DNA of 64,000 nucleotides, taken from the NCBI RefSeq assembly GCF_008632335.1, contig NZ_VWXX01000003.1:62001-126000 (forward strand), given 5' to 3'. How positions within the stretch are numbered: the stretch's first letter is position 1; every line of letters starts with the position of its first letter. A program made the position numbers and the translations under genes. This stretch comes from Thiohalocapsa marina. GTDB lineage: Bacteria > Pseudomonadota > Gammaproteobacteria > Chromatiales > Chromatiaceae. The notes under the pieces were generated by a model. The model saw only the letters and a list, made by a program, of their open reading frames with translations. It did no database searches and had not been told where the DNA came from. Shown piece by piece: positions 1 through 10,470 of this stretch.

Positions 1-359
1 GGGAACTGGAGGGCAGCCGCAAGGCGCTGCAGGATCTGCTGGGCAGCGACGTGCGGCATCTCTGCTACCCCTTCGGCAGCTTTAACCGCGCCACGGTCAG
101 CCTTGCCGGCGAGGTCGGTTATGCAAGTGCAACCACTTGTCTGCGTGGTGCTGCGACACCAGCAGATCATCCGTTGGTCCTGCCGCGCAAGGCGATTTCC
201 TTTGGCGACAGCCTCGCCGGTTTTGCCTGGAAGGTGGTTGTTAAAAATGCCCCCAAGTCGGAGTTGGTGCGTTGGCGGGCCGTGATGGCGGAGGCAGAGT
301 CGGCCGGGTCACCGTCGGCGCTCGATTCGGGCGAGACCCGAACCGAGTGCATCGAATAA
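1..359 (+). CDS. Polysaccharide deacetylase, C-terminal part (5' end outside window)
   Basis: The last 118 codons of a gene that begins upstream of the window; the readable frame starts at base 3. The fragment contains CYPFGSFNRATV followed by a GYASATT segment, which matches the end of the NodB-type polysaccharide deacetylase barrel, where a Y-P-[FY]-G motif precedes a strand describing how the animal-readable topology closes. Family members remove N-acetyl groups from cell-surface or capsule polysaccharides and depend on a metal bound by residues in the missing N-terminal part. It stops at TAA 357-359, just before a strong inverted repeat. The substrate cannot be told from this piece. The family call is fairly sure; the full domain layout is unknown. 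Confidence 0.7.
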   Translation, partial: ELEGSRKALQDLLGSDVRHLCYPFGSFNRATVSLAGEVGYASATTCLRGAATPADHPLVLPRKAISFGDSLAGFAWKVVVKNAPKSELVRWRAVMAEAESAGSPSALDSGETRTECIE

Positions 360-370
360 CCTAACCCGGG

Positions 371-413
371 GAGACGCTGATTTATTGGCCTCTTGGCAAA
401 AAATCAGCGTCTC
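371..413 (+). terminator. Long inverted repeat, probable terminator
   Basis: A perfect 13-bp inverted repeat (371-383 with 401-413) encloses 17 bases that can form a small inner GCC/GGC hairpin. It lies 11 bases after the stop of the deacetylase gene, as expected for a terminator. There is no T-run after the right arm, so it may instead be a repeated extragenic palindrome; a related hairpin occurs near 17470. Confidence 0.5.
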
Positions 414-516
414 GTTGGCAGAACCGGCTTGATGATGTCGCCGACATGGTGGATCATCGCATCGGGCCTGCTTCTCGGTTTGCGCCGATAACCAAATAGA
501 GACTGGGAGAATCGAC

Positions 517-690
517 ATGGCAAAGAGCTTTAAAGAAGCGCTGGATACCCTTGTTAAAGAGCGCATCGCTGCCGGGGAGGATCCCGCCGAGCTGTTCGAT
601 GAGTTGCATCGTGAGGCCAATCAGGTCTTTGGCCATTACAACCTGGAGTATGAGCTTGGCATGATGTTGCGCGAGGAGAAAAAAGACTGA
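517..690 (+). CDS. Small conserved-looking hypothetical protein (57 aa)
   Basis: An intact 57-codon ORF starting at ATG 517 with a GGGAGA ribosome binding site at 505-510 and ending at TGA 688-690. The product is short, charged and probably helical (MAKSFKEALDTL at the start, MLREEKKD at the end), with no signal peptide, membrane segment or cysteine motif. I do not recognise a family. The good ribosome binding site, normal codon use and clean start and stop support a real gene. It stands alone between the deacetylase terminator and a stretch of decayed arsenic genes, so context gives no function. Confidence 0.55.
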   Translation: MAKSFKEALDTLVKERIAAGEDPAELFDELHREANQVFGHYNLEYELGMMLREEKKD

Positions 691-715
691 ACAGTCACGG
701 CCTGGTCCACGGGCG

Positions 716-925
716 CCCCTGTTCGAACCTGCGAAGGCGCTGGCCTGCTGGCTCAACCGCGCGGTGGGCGAGACGCACAGTGTCGCCTGTCCCTCGGCGC
801 TGATTGGGGCCTCTAGCTTCTTCGAGCTGGCGGTGGCGGCGGCGATCGCGCTGCTCGGCTTCCAGTCAGGCGCGGCGTTGGCCACTATCGTCGGAGTGCC
901 GATCAAGGTGCAGGTGATGCGGGTC
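716..925 (+). pseudogene. Relic of an ACR3-type arsenite efflux gene (C-terminal end)
   Basis: One frame reads SALIGASSFFELAVAAAIA and then FQSGAALATIVGVPIKV, which is the hallmark C-terminal region of ACR3 arsenite permeases (family form: ALIGASNFFELAVA, GAALATVVGVL(I/V)EVPVM). Nothing upstream extends this into the ten-helix permease, and no start codon with a ribosome binding site is present; the usual family glutamate before P-V-M is replaced. The fragment breaks off near 925 and the next arsenic gene relic follows in another frame. I read this as the remains of a deleted arsenic resistance operon. Confidence 0.7.
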
Positions 926-944
926 GACCGCCACGATCAGTCGC

Positions 945-1013
945 AGAACCCGCACCCGCCATCTCTTCTTCACCGGCAAGGGCGGCGTGGGCAAGACTTC
1001 GCTCGCCTGCGCC
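945..1013 (+). pseudogene. Relic of arsA, Walker A end only
   Basis: In the frame beginning at 945 the sequence reads RTRHLFFTGKGGVGKTSLAC, the N-terminus and deviant Walker A (P-loop) of the ArsA arsenite-stimulated ATPase. Similarity stops about ten codons after the P-loop, where sequence from a different gene on the other strand begins. The order acr3 then arsA is a usual operon order. Only about 23 codons are left, so it cannot be functional. The motif match is strong, though P-loop motifs of this kind also occur in MinD/NifH relatives. Confidence 0.65.
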
Positions 1014-1208
1014 CACCACCGGTGGCTGGGCATAACGGGCCTTGGTGGTGGCGATGGCCAGATGTTCCGTGTCCTGTTGCGCGCACTGCGTGCCCAGCCG
1101 CTTGATGTTCTGCACATCGAGCGGGATGCGCTCGGCGACCGGCAGCAGCTCTTGTCCGGGGGCGGTCAGCCCCAGCAGACGCTTGCCGCGGCGCGCAAGC
1201 GACTCCAC
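1014..1208 (-). pseudogene. Relic of a cysB-like LysR regulator gene
   Basis: On the minus strand about 65 codons read RRGKRLLGLTAPGQ, then DVQNIKRLGTQCAQQDTEHL and IATTKARYAQPPVV. This matches CysB-family LysR regulators from the end of the winged-helix domain into the start of the effector domain (family form RRGKRLxGLTEPG, NIKRVG, IATTHTQARYALPxVV). Two to three residues are missing at the THTQ site, and the DNA-reading helices and most of the sensor domain are absent. It abuts the arsA relic head to head, so at least two deletion events shaped this interval. Confidence 0.7.
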
Positions 1209-1256
1209 GCGCCGTTCGCCTCCGGATCCTTGATGTTTTTATTCATTCGCTGAGAC

Positions 1257-1262
1257 TATAAT
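1257..1262 (+). promoter_or_regulatory. -10 box of the glycine riboswitch transcript
   Basis: A perfect TATAAT lies about 10 bases before the 5' edge of the riboswitch, so transcription would start near 1268-1270. The -35 box is unclear; TTGATG at 1230-1235 is the best match but the spacing of 21 is long. Confidence 0.55.
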
Positions 1263-1271
1263 CCGCCAACT

Positions 1272-1456
1272 GCAGGAGAGTGGATAGTGCTCACCGCTAT
1301 CCCGCCGAAGGCGCAAACTCCCATAATCGCTCAGGCAGATGTACTGCGGAATCAACCAATACTCGTCGACTGGAGAGAGGTTGGCCTAGACCCAACCCAC
1401 CGAAGGGGCAATGCAGTTCTCTGCACAAACTCTCAGGTAGCCGGACAGAGGGAGAG
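1272..1456 (+). ncRNA. Tandem glycine riboswitch (two aptamers)
   Basis: Two glycine aptamers lie in series. Aptamer 1 (about 1273-1360) has GGAGAG, CCGCCGAAGG and CTCAGGCA; aptamer 2 (about 1370-1455) has GGAGAG, CCACCGAAGGGGCAA, AAACTCTCAGGTA and GGACAGAGGG. These are the conserved glycine riboswitch elements, in order and close to consensus. Between the switch and the start codon, CAGAGGG (1446-1452) can pair with CCCTCTG (1468-1474). The latter also sits beside the Shine-Dalgarno GGGAGG (1476-1481), so control of translation initiation is likely; this is inferred from pairing only. The downstream gene is a PF03458-type membrane protein, a known partner of this riboswitch. Confidence 0.92.
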
Positions 1457-1487
1457 ACGAATTCAACCCCTCTGCGGGAGGTTCTTC

Positions 1488-2105
1488 GTGCTCACCTATA
1501 TCTACATGATCGCTATCACTGCTGAAGGTATGTCGGGGGCTCTTGCAGCCGGACGCCGCAACATGGATATCTTCGGTGTTGGTGTCATTGCCTTTACGAC
1601 TGCACTGGGTGGCGGCACCATCCGTGATATCTTGCTGGGTAACTTTCCTGTGACCTGGACTCAGCATCCTATCTATATCTATCTGACCGTGTCGGCAGGT
1701 CTGCTGACGGTTGTTATAGCCCGCTTTATGCATCACCTGCGCAAGCTTTTTCTGTTATTGGATGCAATGGGTTTGGTCGCGTTCACCATTATTGGCTGCA
1801 GCGTGGCGCTGCGGCTCGAATACAACCTGGTAGTCGTGATCATGGCAGGCATGATTACGGGCATCTTCGGAGGAATTCTCCGTGATGTTCTGTGCCAGCG
1901 TGTGCCTATTGTCTTCAGGGAGGAGCTTTACGCCAGCGTTTCTTTTCTGGTGGCCGTGCTTTACCTGGCGCTGGACTCTCTGGGCGTACACCAGGATATC
2001 AACCTTGCAGCTTCCTTCGCATTCGGGTTGACAATGCGTATTGCTGCCCTGTACTGGGGCTTGAAGCTGCCTACGTTCAGTTACGATCCTGGACGCTGGC
2101 ATTGA
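1488..2105 (+). CDS. TRIC / glycine-transporter family (UPF0126) membrane protein
   Basis: A 205-residue integral membrane protein with two copies of the family repeat: EGMSGALAAGRRNMDIFGV plus ALGGGTIRDILLG in the first half, and LLDAMGLVAFTI plus GIFGGILRDVL in the second. This is the UPF0126/YicG/YadS type, classed as TRIC-like and named glycine transporter in Pfam. The start is taken as GTG 1488, with GGGAGG 6 bases upstream; a longer reading from 1287 would put coding sequence inside the riboswitch and is rejected. Length equals the family norm. The tandem glycine riboswitch in its leader argues that it moves glycine or is induced to relieve glycine excess. Direction of transport is not shown by sequence. 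Confidence 0.88.
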   Translation: MLTYIYMIAITAEGMSGALAAGRRNMDIFGVGVIAFTTALGGGTIRDILLGNFPVTWTQHPIYIYLTVSAGLLTVVIARFMHHLRKLFLLLDAMGLVAFTIIGCSVALRLEYNLVVVIMAGMITGIFGGILRDVLCQRVPIVFREELYASVSFLVAVLYLALDSLGVHQDINLAASFAFGLTMRIAALYWGLKLPTFSYDPGRWH

Positions 2106-2113
2106 TCTGGCAC

Positions 2114-2139
2114 AAAAGGGTGTCTTCACGCGCCCTTTT
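2114..2139 (+). terminator. Rho-independent terminator
   Basis: AAAAGGG (2114-2120) pairs with CCCTTTT (2133-2139), extended by two or three weaker pairs, and ends in a run of T to 2140. It lies 9 bases after the stop of the glycine-riboswitch-controlled gene. Confidence 0.8.
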
Positions 2140-2236
2140 TACCCTGGTACTGGCCGATGGGGAGCCAACGTCGGCGCGGTGTCCGAGAGCTGCGATGTCA
2201 AAAGCTTGGTACTGAACCACCTCGTGCCGGGGGCAG

Positions 2237-2317
2237 CGTACGGACCGCGACGGCCTCATCACCATCGAGGTGCACCGTTTTCGTACCCGCGAGCGCAATC
2301 GTGAGGCTGTGCGTGAG
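2237..2317 (+). pseudogene. Relic of an arfB-like peptidyl-tRNA hydrolase gene
   Basis: Twenty-seven codons read RTDRDGLITIEVHRFRTRER and then NREAVRE before a TGA at 2318. This resembles the middle of ArfB/YaeJ ribosome-rescue hydrolases (R-x-T-x-x-G-x-[LV]-x-I-x-A, followed by R-[ST]-Q-x-x-N-R). The GGQ domain before it and the basic tail after it are absent. No other gene is seen between the terminator at 2140 and the stop of the Cache-protein gene at 2421, so this interval appears to be decayed sequence. The match is short and the call tentative. Confidence 0.45.
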
Positions 2318-2420
2318 TGACTTCTGCGGCTGGCTGGGCAGCTGGGCGGCCAAGCGGCTTTTGGGCCAGCGCGAACAGCAGTGCCGCACTCCGATGAGTA
2401 TTGAGCGCCCGGGTGTCGAC

Positions 2421-3494
2421 TCAGTCCGCGGGGCCGACCATGACCAAGAGCCAGCCGGTGGTCTCGATGGGCGCAGCGATTACGTGCCGACCTGCGACGT
2501 TCAGCGCGATGAGGTCGGTGCTGCGCTGCTCGGCGTGCGTGCTCAGGACCTGGTCGGTGATGGTGTTGATCCAGTCGAAGCGCGAGCTGGCGGCGTCCGC
2601 GAGGTCAAGGGCCGCGAGGGCGTCGGTGCTGCGGTAGAACAGGGCGGCTGTCTTCTTCTTGGTGTTGACCTGCTCGATTTCTGCCGAAAGGTCTGGATCG
2701 GCGGCATCGATGGCCAGTCCGCGGGCGTCGACGATATAGGCGGTTCCGCCGTTCGGGTGCACCAGATGCGATAGCACCGATTGGGCCAGCTGCCGCAGCG
2801 TGATGTCCCGCGAGGCAACGCCCAGCAGCTGGTCGCCATGGTAGATGGGATAGGAGGCGGTGATCATCATGCCGGTCCCTACCAGGTCGAGATAGGGCAG
2901 GGTCCAGCCCACCTGGCGCCGCTTGAAATCGGCCCCCTGATAGTACAGCTGCTGTGTGGGCGGATGATTGTGCACGGCCTCGGCCAGGGGCACGTAGGGA
3001 TAGATCAGCATCAGATCGTCCGCGGTGGTCAGGTAGACCCAGGAATAGGGCGCGCTGTTGTAGGTCGCGCGCAACACCGGCACCAGGGCGTTGAGTGCCT
3101 GTAGCTGGCGCAGCGTGCTGTCGAATAGCGTCGTTTCATCCTTGTAGCTATAGAGGCCCGGAAACGGGGCTTGAAACGGTGGCGTCTCGGTGAGCTCGGG
3201 CCAACTGCTGAAGCCCGTGGTATTGCCACTGCGCGATGCACGCGCGAGCCAGGCGGCGCGCTCGGTGTCGGCGATGGGCGCTGGCTCGGCGGCGAGTCTG
3301 CGGTACTCCTCACCGATGGCTCTTGTACTGGCGGCGAGATCGCGGAAGACGGCATCGATGCGATCTGCCGCCAAATGAGCCAGGGCTGCCGGCTGCTTGG
3401 AATCGGCCACACTCGCCACCGGGCTTGCTAAACCGATGGCGATCAGCATCAATGTCAGCGCCGAGAGGGTGGTCTTGCTGCGTCTGTTGGCCAT
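2421..3494 (-). CDS. Secreted Cache-domain sensor-like protein
   Basis: 357 residues. The N-terminus (MANRRSKTTLSALTL, hydrophobic stretch, then ASPVASVADS) is a signal peptide. The rest resembles a dCache-type extracellular ligand-binding domain: a long helix, YSWVYLTTADDLMLIYPYVP, then WTLPYLDLVGTGMMITASYP, then GVASRDITL, and a second lobe with GGTAYIVDARG and TGWLLVMVGP. Such domains are normally the outer part of chemoreceptors or kinases, but no transmembrane segment, HAMP or signalling domain follows; the protein ends right after the Cache fold. It may be anchored by an uncleaved signal or act as a free periplasmic sensor. It is divergent from the ATPase/GNAT fusion at 3848, which suggests shared control. 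The start was chosen at the ATG before the signal peptide; a reading from 3833 would bury that peptide. Confidence 0.72.
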   Translation of the reverse strand: MANRRSKTTLSALTLMLIAIGLASPVASVADSKQPAALAHLAADRIDAVFRDLAASTRAIGEEYRRLAAEPAPIADTERAAWLARASRSGNTTGFSSWPELTETPPFQAPFPGLYSYKDETTLFDSTLRQLQALNALVPVLRATYNSAPYSWVYLTTADDLMLIYPYVPLAEAVHNHPPTQQLYYQGADFKRRQVGWTLPYLDLVGTGMMITASYPIYHGDQLLGVASRDITLRQLAQSVLSHLVHPNGGTAYIVDARGLAIDAADPDLSAEIEQVNTKKKTAALFYRSTDALAALDLADAASSRFDWINTITDQVLSTHAEQRSTDLIALNVAGRHVIAAPIETTGWLLVMVGPAD

Positions 3495-3847
3495 GGCCTG
3501 GAATCCTCTATTGCTCGGACTGTTGGCAGTGCGGCTTCCCTTGGCGTTCGGTTCGACATGACCGGACGGAAGACTGATTGGAACGCTGATTGCGATCGTT
3601 ATAACTGAAAAGGCCGACCGGAGCGAATTCGGGTCGGCCTGGTCGTTGATAATTCGCCCGCGTGCCATGCCAGCACTCGGATCGCCCGCTGGCGAATAGC
3701 GTCTATCATTGAATCGAATGGGCCTCCGGACGCCGTCCGATGCCGGCAGCCGCCGACGGCAACAGGCGGCAGCCGATGACTGCTGCGGGTAGAGGCCGAG
3801 ATCGATGTCGCTTGCATCCTTGGGCCTGAACAAGAGGGAGAGGGCCG
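3495..3847. other. 353-bp divergent intergenic region with a hairpin
   Basis: This region separates two divergent genes and holds no credible ORF. A 9-bp perfect inverted repeat, AGGCCGACC (3611-3619) with GGTCGGCCT (3632-3640), has a 12-base loop. Read on the minus strand it is followed by TTTTCAGTTAT, so it may be a weak terminator or a repeat. A purine-rich ribosome binding site (GAGGGAGAGGG) precedes ATG 3848. Confidence 0.5.
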
Positions 3848-5347
3848 ATGAACCGTCAAGACACCGCCGCCATCAGCCTGCCGAATGATCTGGGCTATCT
3901 GCCCGCTGCGCTGGCCTTCGTGCGTGCCATTGCCGAGTACACCGGCTTTGGCCCTGGTGACCGAAGACGGATCGAGCTAGCGGTGGAGGAGGCGGCCGCC
4001 AACGTCATCCAGCACGCGTTCCCGCCCGGCGAGACGCACAGTTTCGATATCGTCTGTCGGCAGGTCGCCGGTGGCCTGGAGATCTGCGTGCACGACAAGG
4101 GTGTGCCCTGGGATCCGACGCTGGATCCCGACTATCAGCCGGATGTGTCGCTGGATCAGCAGACCGGGCGCGGTCTGGGTGAATTCTTGATCAAGCAGCT
4201 GATGGACAGGTACAGCTATCAGAACCTGGGCCACGACGGAAAGCAGGTGTCGCTGATCAAGTACCTGGCGACGCCGCACATCGGCGACACGCGGCCGCCG
4301 CCCGACGAGAGCCACACCCGGGCCGGTCCGCCGCCGCATACCGGTCCGTCGCCGCCGACGGTGGAATACGACATCCGCCGCATGCGGCCGAAGGAGGCGA
4401 TTGCCGTATCGCGTGCCGTGTTCGACTCTTACGGCTACTCGTACGCCGGCGATTTTGTCTACTACCCCGAGCGCATTGCGGCCATGAACGCGAGCGGCCA
4501 GCTGCTCTCGGCGGTGGCGGTGGTCAAGGAGACCGGCGAGGTTGCGGGGCATAACGCCCTGCTGTTCAGCGACGACCTGCCGGCGGAACTGGCCATCGCC
4601 GTCACCCGGCATGAATTTCGCGGCCTGGGCATCGCCCGGGAGCTGGGTGCCTTTCTGGAGCGCGAAGCGGAGCGCATGGGGCTGCGTGGCATCTACACCA
4701 AGCAGGTCACGGTGCATCCGTTCACGCAAAAATTTGTCGCCAAGCTGGGCTTTCGCGACTGCGGCCTGCTGCTGGCGCACTCGCCCAGAACGCTGTCGTT
4801 CAAGGGGATTGCCGATCAGGCGGCGCAGCGCAACTCCGATGTGCTGGGCATCCGGTTGTTCGGACAGCCACAGCAACGCCGCCTGTATCTGCCGGAGCAG
4901 CACCGCGACGTCATCGTCGATCTGTATGCCCGTCTGCAGATCCCGCTCGAGCTGCTGGGCGCGGGCCAGCCGCCGGCGGCAGACCAGCGCACCCTGCTCA
5001 AGGCCAGCATCAACTCGGCGCGCTCCCTCTGCGAGATCCACCTCGATCAGTACGGCAGCGACCTGGTCGGCCTGTTGAAGCAGGAGTTGCGCCGGGTGCG
5101 GCGGGAGGAGATCAACCTGGTGGAGATGTATCTGCGGATGACCGACCCGGCCACTCCCTGGGTGAGCGCCGAGGCGGAAAAGCTGGGCTTCTTCTTCACC
5201 GGCGTGCTGCCCGAGACCCGGGGTGGCGATGCGCTGGTGATGCAATATTTCAACGGCATCCAGATCGACTATGGCGACCTGGTGATCGAACGCCCGGAAA
5301 CGGCGGCGCTGTTGCGCTACGTCAGCGAGCGGGACCCGAATAATTGA
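3848..5347 (+). CDS. Anti-sigma-type ATPase fused to a GNAT acetyltransferase
   Basis: 499 residues in two recognisable parts. Residues about 10-145 form an RsbW/SpoIIAB-type HATPase domain: ELAVEEAAANVIQHAF (N box), HDKGVPWDP (G1) and TGRGLGEFLIKQLMDRY (G2). After a proline-rich linker (about 150-175), residues about 178-330 form a GNAT domain: LAIAVTRHEFRGLGIARELG (acetyl-CoA loop R-G-x-G-x-A) and QVTVHPFTQKFVAKLGF. The last 170 residues are less clear and may be a second, degenerate acyltransferase-like lobe. RsbW-type kinases phosphorylate anti-sigma antagonists in partner-switching pathways; fusion to GNAT suggests output through acetylation instead. No STAS or PP2C partner is adjacent. 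It is divergent from a lone secreted Cache protein, a possible input. Start ATG has a strong purine-rich site. Confidence 0.8.
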   Translation: MNRQDTAAISLPNDLGYLPAALAFVRAIAEYTGFGPGDRRRIELAVEEAAANVIQHAFPPGETHSFDIVCRQVAGGLEICVHDKGVPWDPTLDPDYQPDVSLDQQTGRGLGEFLIKQLMDRYSYQNLGHDGKQVSLIKYLATPHIGDTRPPPDESHTRAGPPPHTGPSPPTVEYDIRRMRPKEAIAVSRAVFDSYGYSYAGDFVYYPERIAAMNASGQLLSAVAVVKETGEVAGHNALLFSDDLPAELAIAVTRHEFRGLGIARELGAFLEREAERMGLRGIYTKQVTVHPFTQKFVAKLGFRDCGLLLAHSPRTLSFKGIADQAAQRNSDVLGIRLFGQPQQRRLYLPEQHRDVIVDLYARLQIPLELLGAGQPPAADQRTLLKASINSARSLCEIHLDQYGSDLVGLLKQELRRVRREEINLVEMYLRMTDPATPWVSAEAEKLGFFFTGVLPETRGGDALVMQYFNGIQIDYGDLVIERPETAALLRYVSERDPNN

Positions 5348-5429
5348 GCCGCCAGCCGCCAGCCGCCAGCCGCCAGCCGCCAGCCGCCAGCCGCCAGCCG
5401 CCAGCCGCCAGCCGCCAGCCGCCAGCCGC
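5347..5429. repeat. Tandem heptamer array (AGCCGCC) x11.9
   Basis: Eleven perfect copies of the 7-mer AGCCGCC run from 5347 to 5423, plus six bases of a twelfth. The first A is the last base of the TGA stop of the preceding gene. Degenerate GGCTGG/CGGC-rich sequence continues to about 5470, at the 3' end of htpG. A related but decayed heptamer region lies at 53388-53590. Confidence 0.95.
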
Positions 5430-5478
5430 TCGCGGCGGGCTGGAGGCTGATGGCTGGCCGCTGGAGGCGTCTGCTTCC

Positions 5479-7425
<1,947 letters not shown>

Positions 7426-7588
7426 GGTCGGTAAGGTTCCTTAAGATTGCAGTCGTTACGGTCGGGTCAGTGGCGGATGCAGCCTTCGCCGTGGTGGCAG
7501 CGAGCCGCCTGCCGGGTGCGAATCCATCGTTCGCGCGCGGCCTGCAGCCGCTACAATTGGCGCATTCCAGCTTTATCGGCTCCCGTCG

Positions 7589-9260
<1,672 letters not shown>

Positions 9261-9580
9261 GGCGGTAGCGGCTTTTTTCGGCTCGGGTGGTTGTCTCGGG
9301 CCAAGATACCCATACGTTGCCTGAGGTCGGGCAGGGCCGGATCCAAAGCGCATCGATGGGTGTGAAACCCATCGTGGTATCGCCGGCCTTATCGCCTGAG
9401 CCGATCGGACCGATTTGAATATTCGATTTTTCAGATCAGTCCGTCGCTGGCATTCTTCGCCTCGGCCCGGGTCGACGCGATGATCGCCACGCCATCCGGT
9501 TCCGTCCTGATGCGGCCAGGGCCAGCCCGACTAACAGTTTCTACCAACCCATCCACCACCCATCATCAGGAGTGCAAGCC
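9261..9580. other. 320-bp intergenic region with a hairpin
   Basis: No gene is seen. An 8-bp perfect stem CGATGGGT (9354-9361) with ACCCATCG (9367-9374) closes a 5-base loop, without a T-run. The AGGAG at 9568-9572 serves the next gene. Confidence 0.5.
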
Positions 9581-10315
9581 ATGCTGCAGGATCGTACCGG
9601 TCAGAAGGTTCCCAACGTCACTTTCCGCACCCGCGAGGGTCACGACTGGAAGGACGTCACCACCGACGACATCTTCAAGGGCAAGACCGTTGTGGTCTTC
9701 TCCCTGCCGGGCGCCTTCACGCCCACCTGCTCGTCCACCCACGTGCCGCGCTTCAATCAGCTGGCCCCGGCCCTGAAAAAGGCAGGTGTTGACGAGATCG
9801 TCTGCATGTCGGTCAATGACTCGTTCGTCATGAACGCCTGGCAGGAAGAGGAAAAGGCCTTCAACATTCGCTTCGTGCCGGACGGCAACGGCGAGTTCAC
9901 CGACGGCATGGGTCTGCTGGTCGACAAGGACGACCTGGGCTTCGGCAAGCGCTCCTGGCGCTACTCCATGCTGGTCAAGGACGGCACCATCGAGAAGATG
10001 TTCATCGAGCCGGAGGAGCCGGGCGACCCGTTCAAGGTGTCTGACGCCGACACCATGCTGGAGTACATCGCGCCGAACGCCGAGAAGCCGGCCAACGTCA
10101 CCGTGTTCACCCGTCCCGGCTGCCCGTTCTGCGCCAAGGCCAAGACGGCGTTGAAGGACGCCGGCATGGACTTCGAGGAGCTGGTGCTGAACCGCGACTA
10201 CAGCGAGAGCACCCTGCGCGCTGTGGCCGGTGCCTCGGCCGTGCCGCAGGTGTTCATCAACGGCCAGAAGGTCGGCGGCTCCGACGACCTGGAGAAGTGG
10301 CTGGCGAGCCGCTGA
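9581..10315 (+). CDS. garB: Peroxiredoxin-glutaredoxin fusion (glutathione amide-dependent peroxidase)
   Basis: 244 residues. Residues about 1-160 are a Prx5-type peroxiredoxin with the peroxidatic site [15 protein letters not shown]; residues about 168-244 are a glutaredoxin with [12 protein letters not shown] and [15 protein letters not shown]. The single protein reduces peroxides at the Prx cysteine and regenerates it through its own Grx domain with a small thiol. The same fusion followed by a reductase is the GarB-GarA pair known from Chromatium gracile, where the thiol is glutathione amide. ATG 9581 is chosen over GTG 9572 because AGGAG (9568-9572) is then 8 bases upstream. A GC hairpin separates it from the reductase 155 bp downstream. 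Confidence 0.9.
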   Translation: MLQDRTGQKVPNVTFRTREGHDWKDVTTDDIFKGKTVVVFSLPGAFTPTCSSTHVPRFNQLAPALKKAGVDEIVCMSVNDSFVMNAWQEEEKAFNIRFVPDGNGEFTDGMGLLVDKDDLGFGKRSWRYSMLVKDGTIEKMFIEPEEPGDPFKVSDADTMLEYIAPNAEKPANVTVFTRPGCPFCAKAKTALKDAGMDFEELVLNRDYSESTLRAVAGASAVPQVFINGQKVGGSDDLEKWLASR

Positions 10316-10388
10316 TCCGGTGCCGAATGCGTCTGGCGGCGCTGCCCTGAGGGGGAGCCGTTGCCGTCAGCCGTATGACTGAATGCTG

Positions 10389-10408
10389 CCCCCGGCCCTG
10401 TCCGGGGG
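10389..10408 (+). terminator. GC-rich hairpin between garB and garA
   Basis: CCCCCGG (10389-10395) pairs with CCGGGGG (10402-10408) around a 6-base loop. A short GTTTT follows 6 bases later. It may end garB transcripts or attenuate read-through into garA. Confidence 0.5.
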
Positions 10409-10470
10409 TTGCCGTTTTCAGGGCGGTCGTTCCGGTCCCAACCAACGCAGTACTCAATGGGGTTTGCAAC

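Noticed and set aside
1287-1487. N-terminal extension of the glycine-riboswitch-controlled gene from 1287
   Set aside because: The extension would be translated from the riboswitch itself. GTG 1488 with GGGAGG upstream gives the normal family length.
2157-2774. 205-codon plus-strand frame across the terminator and the Cache gene
   Set aside because: Most of it is antisense to the Cache-domain gene, which has a signal peptide and good coding sense. The remainder overlaps a decayed segment.
5347-5470. CRISPR array
   Set aside because: The unit is 7 bases with no spacers, and no cas gene is in the window. It is a simple tandem repeat.
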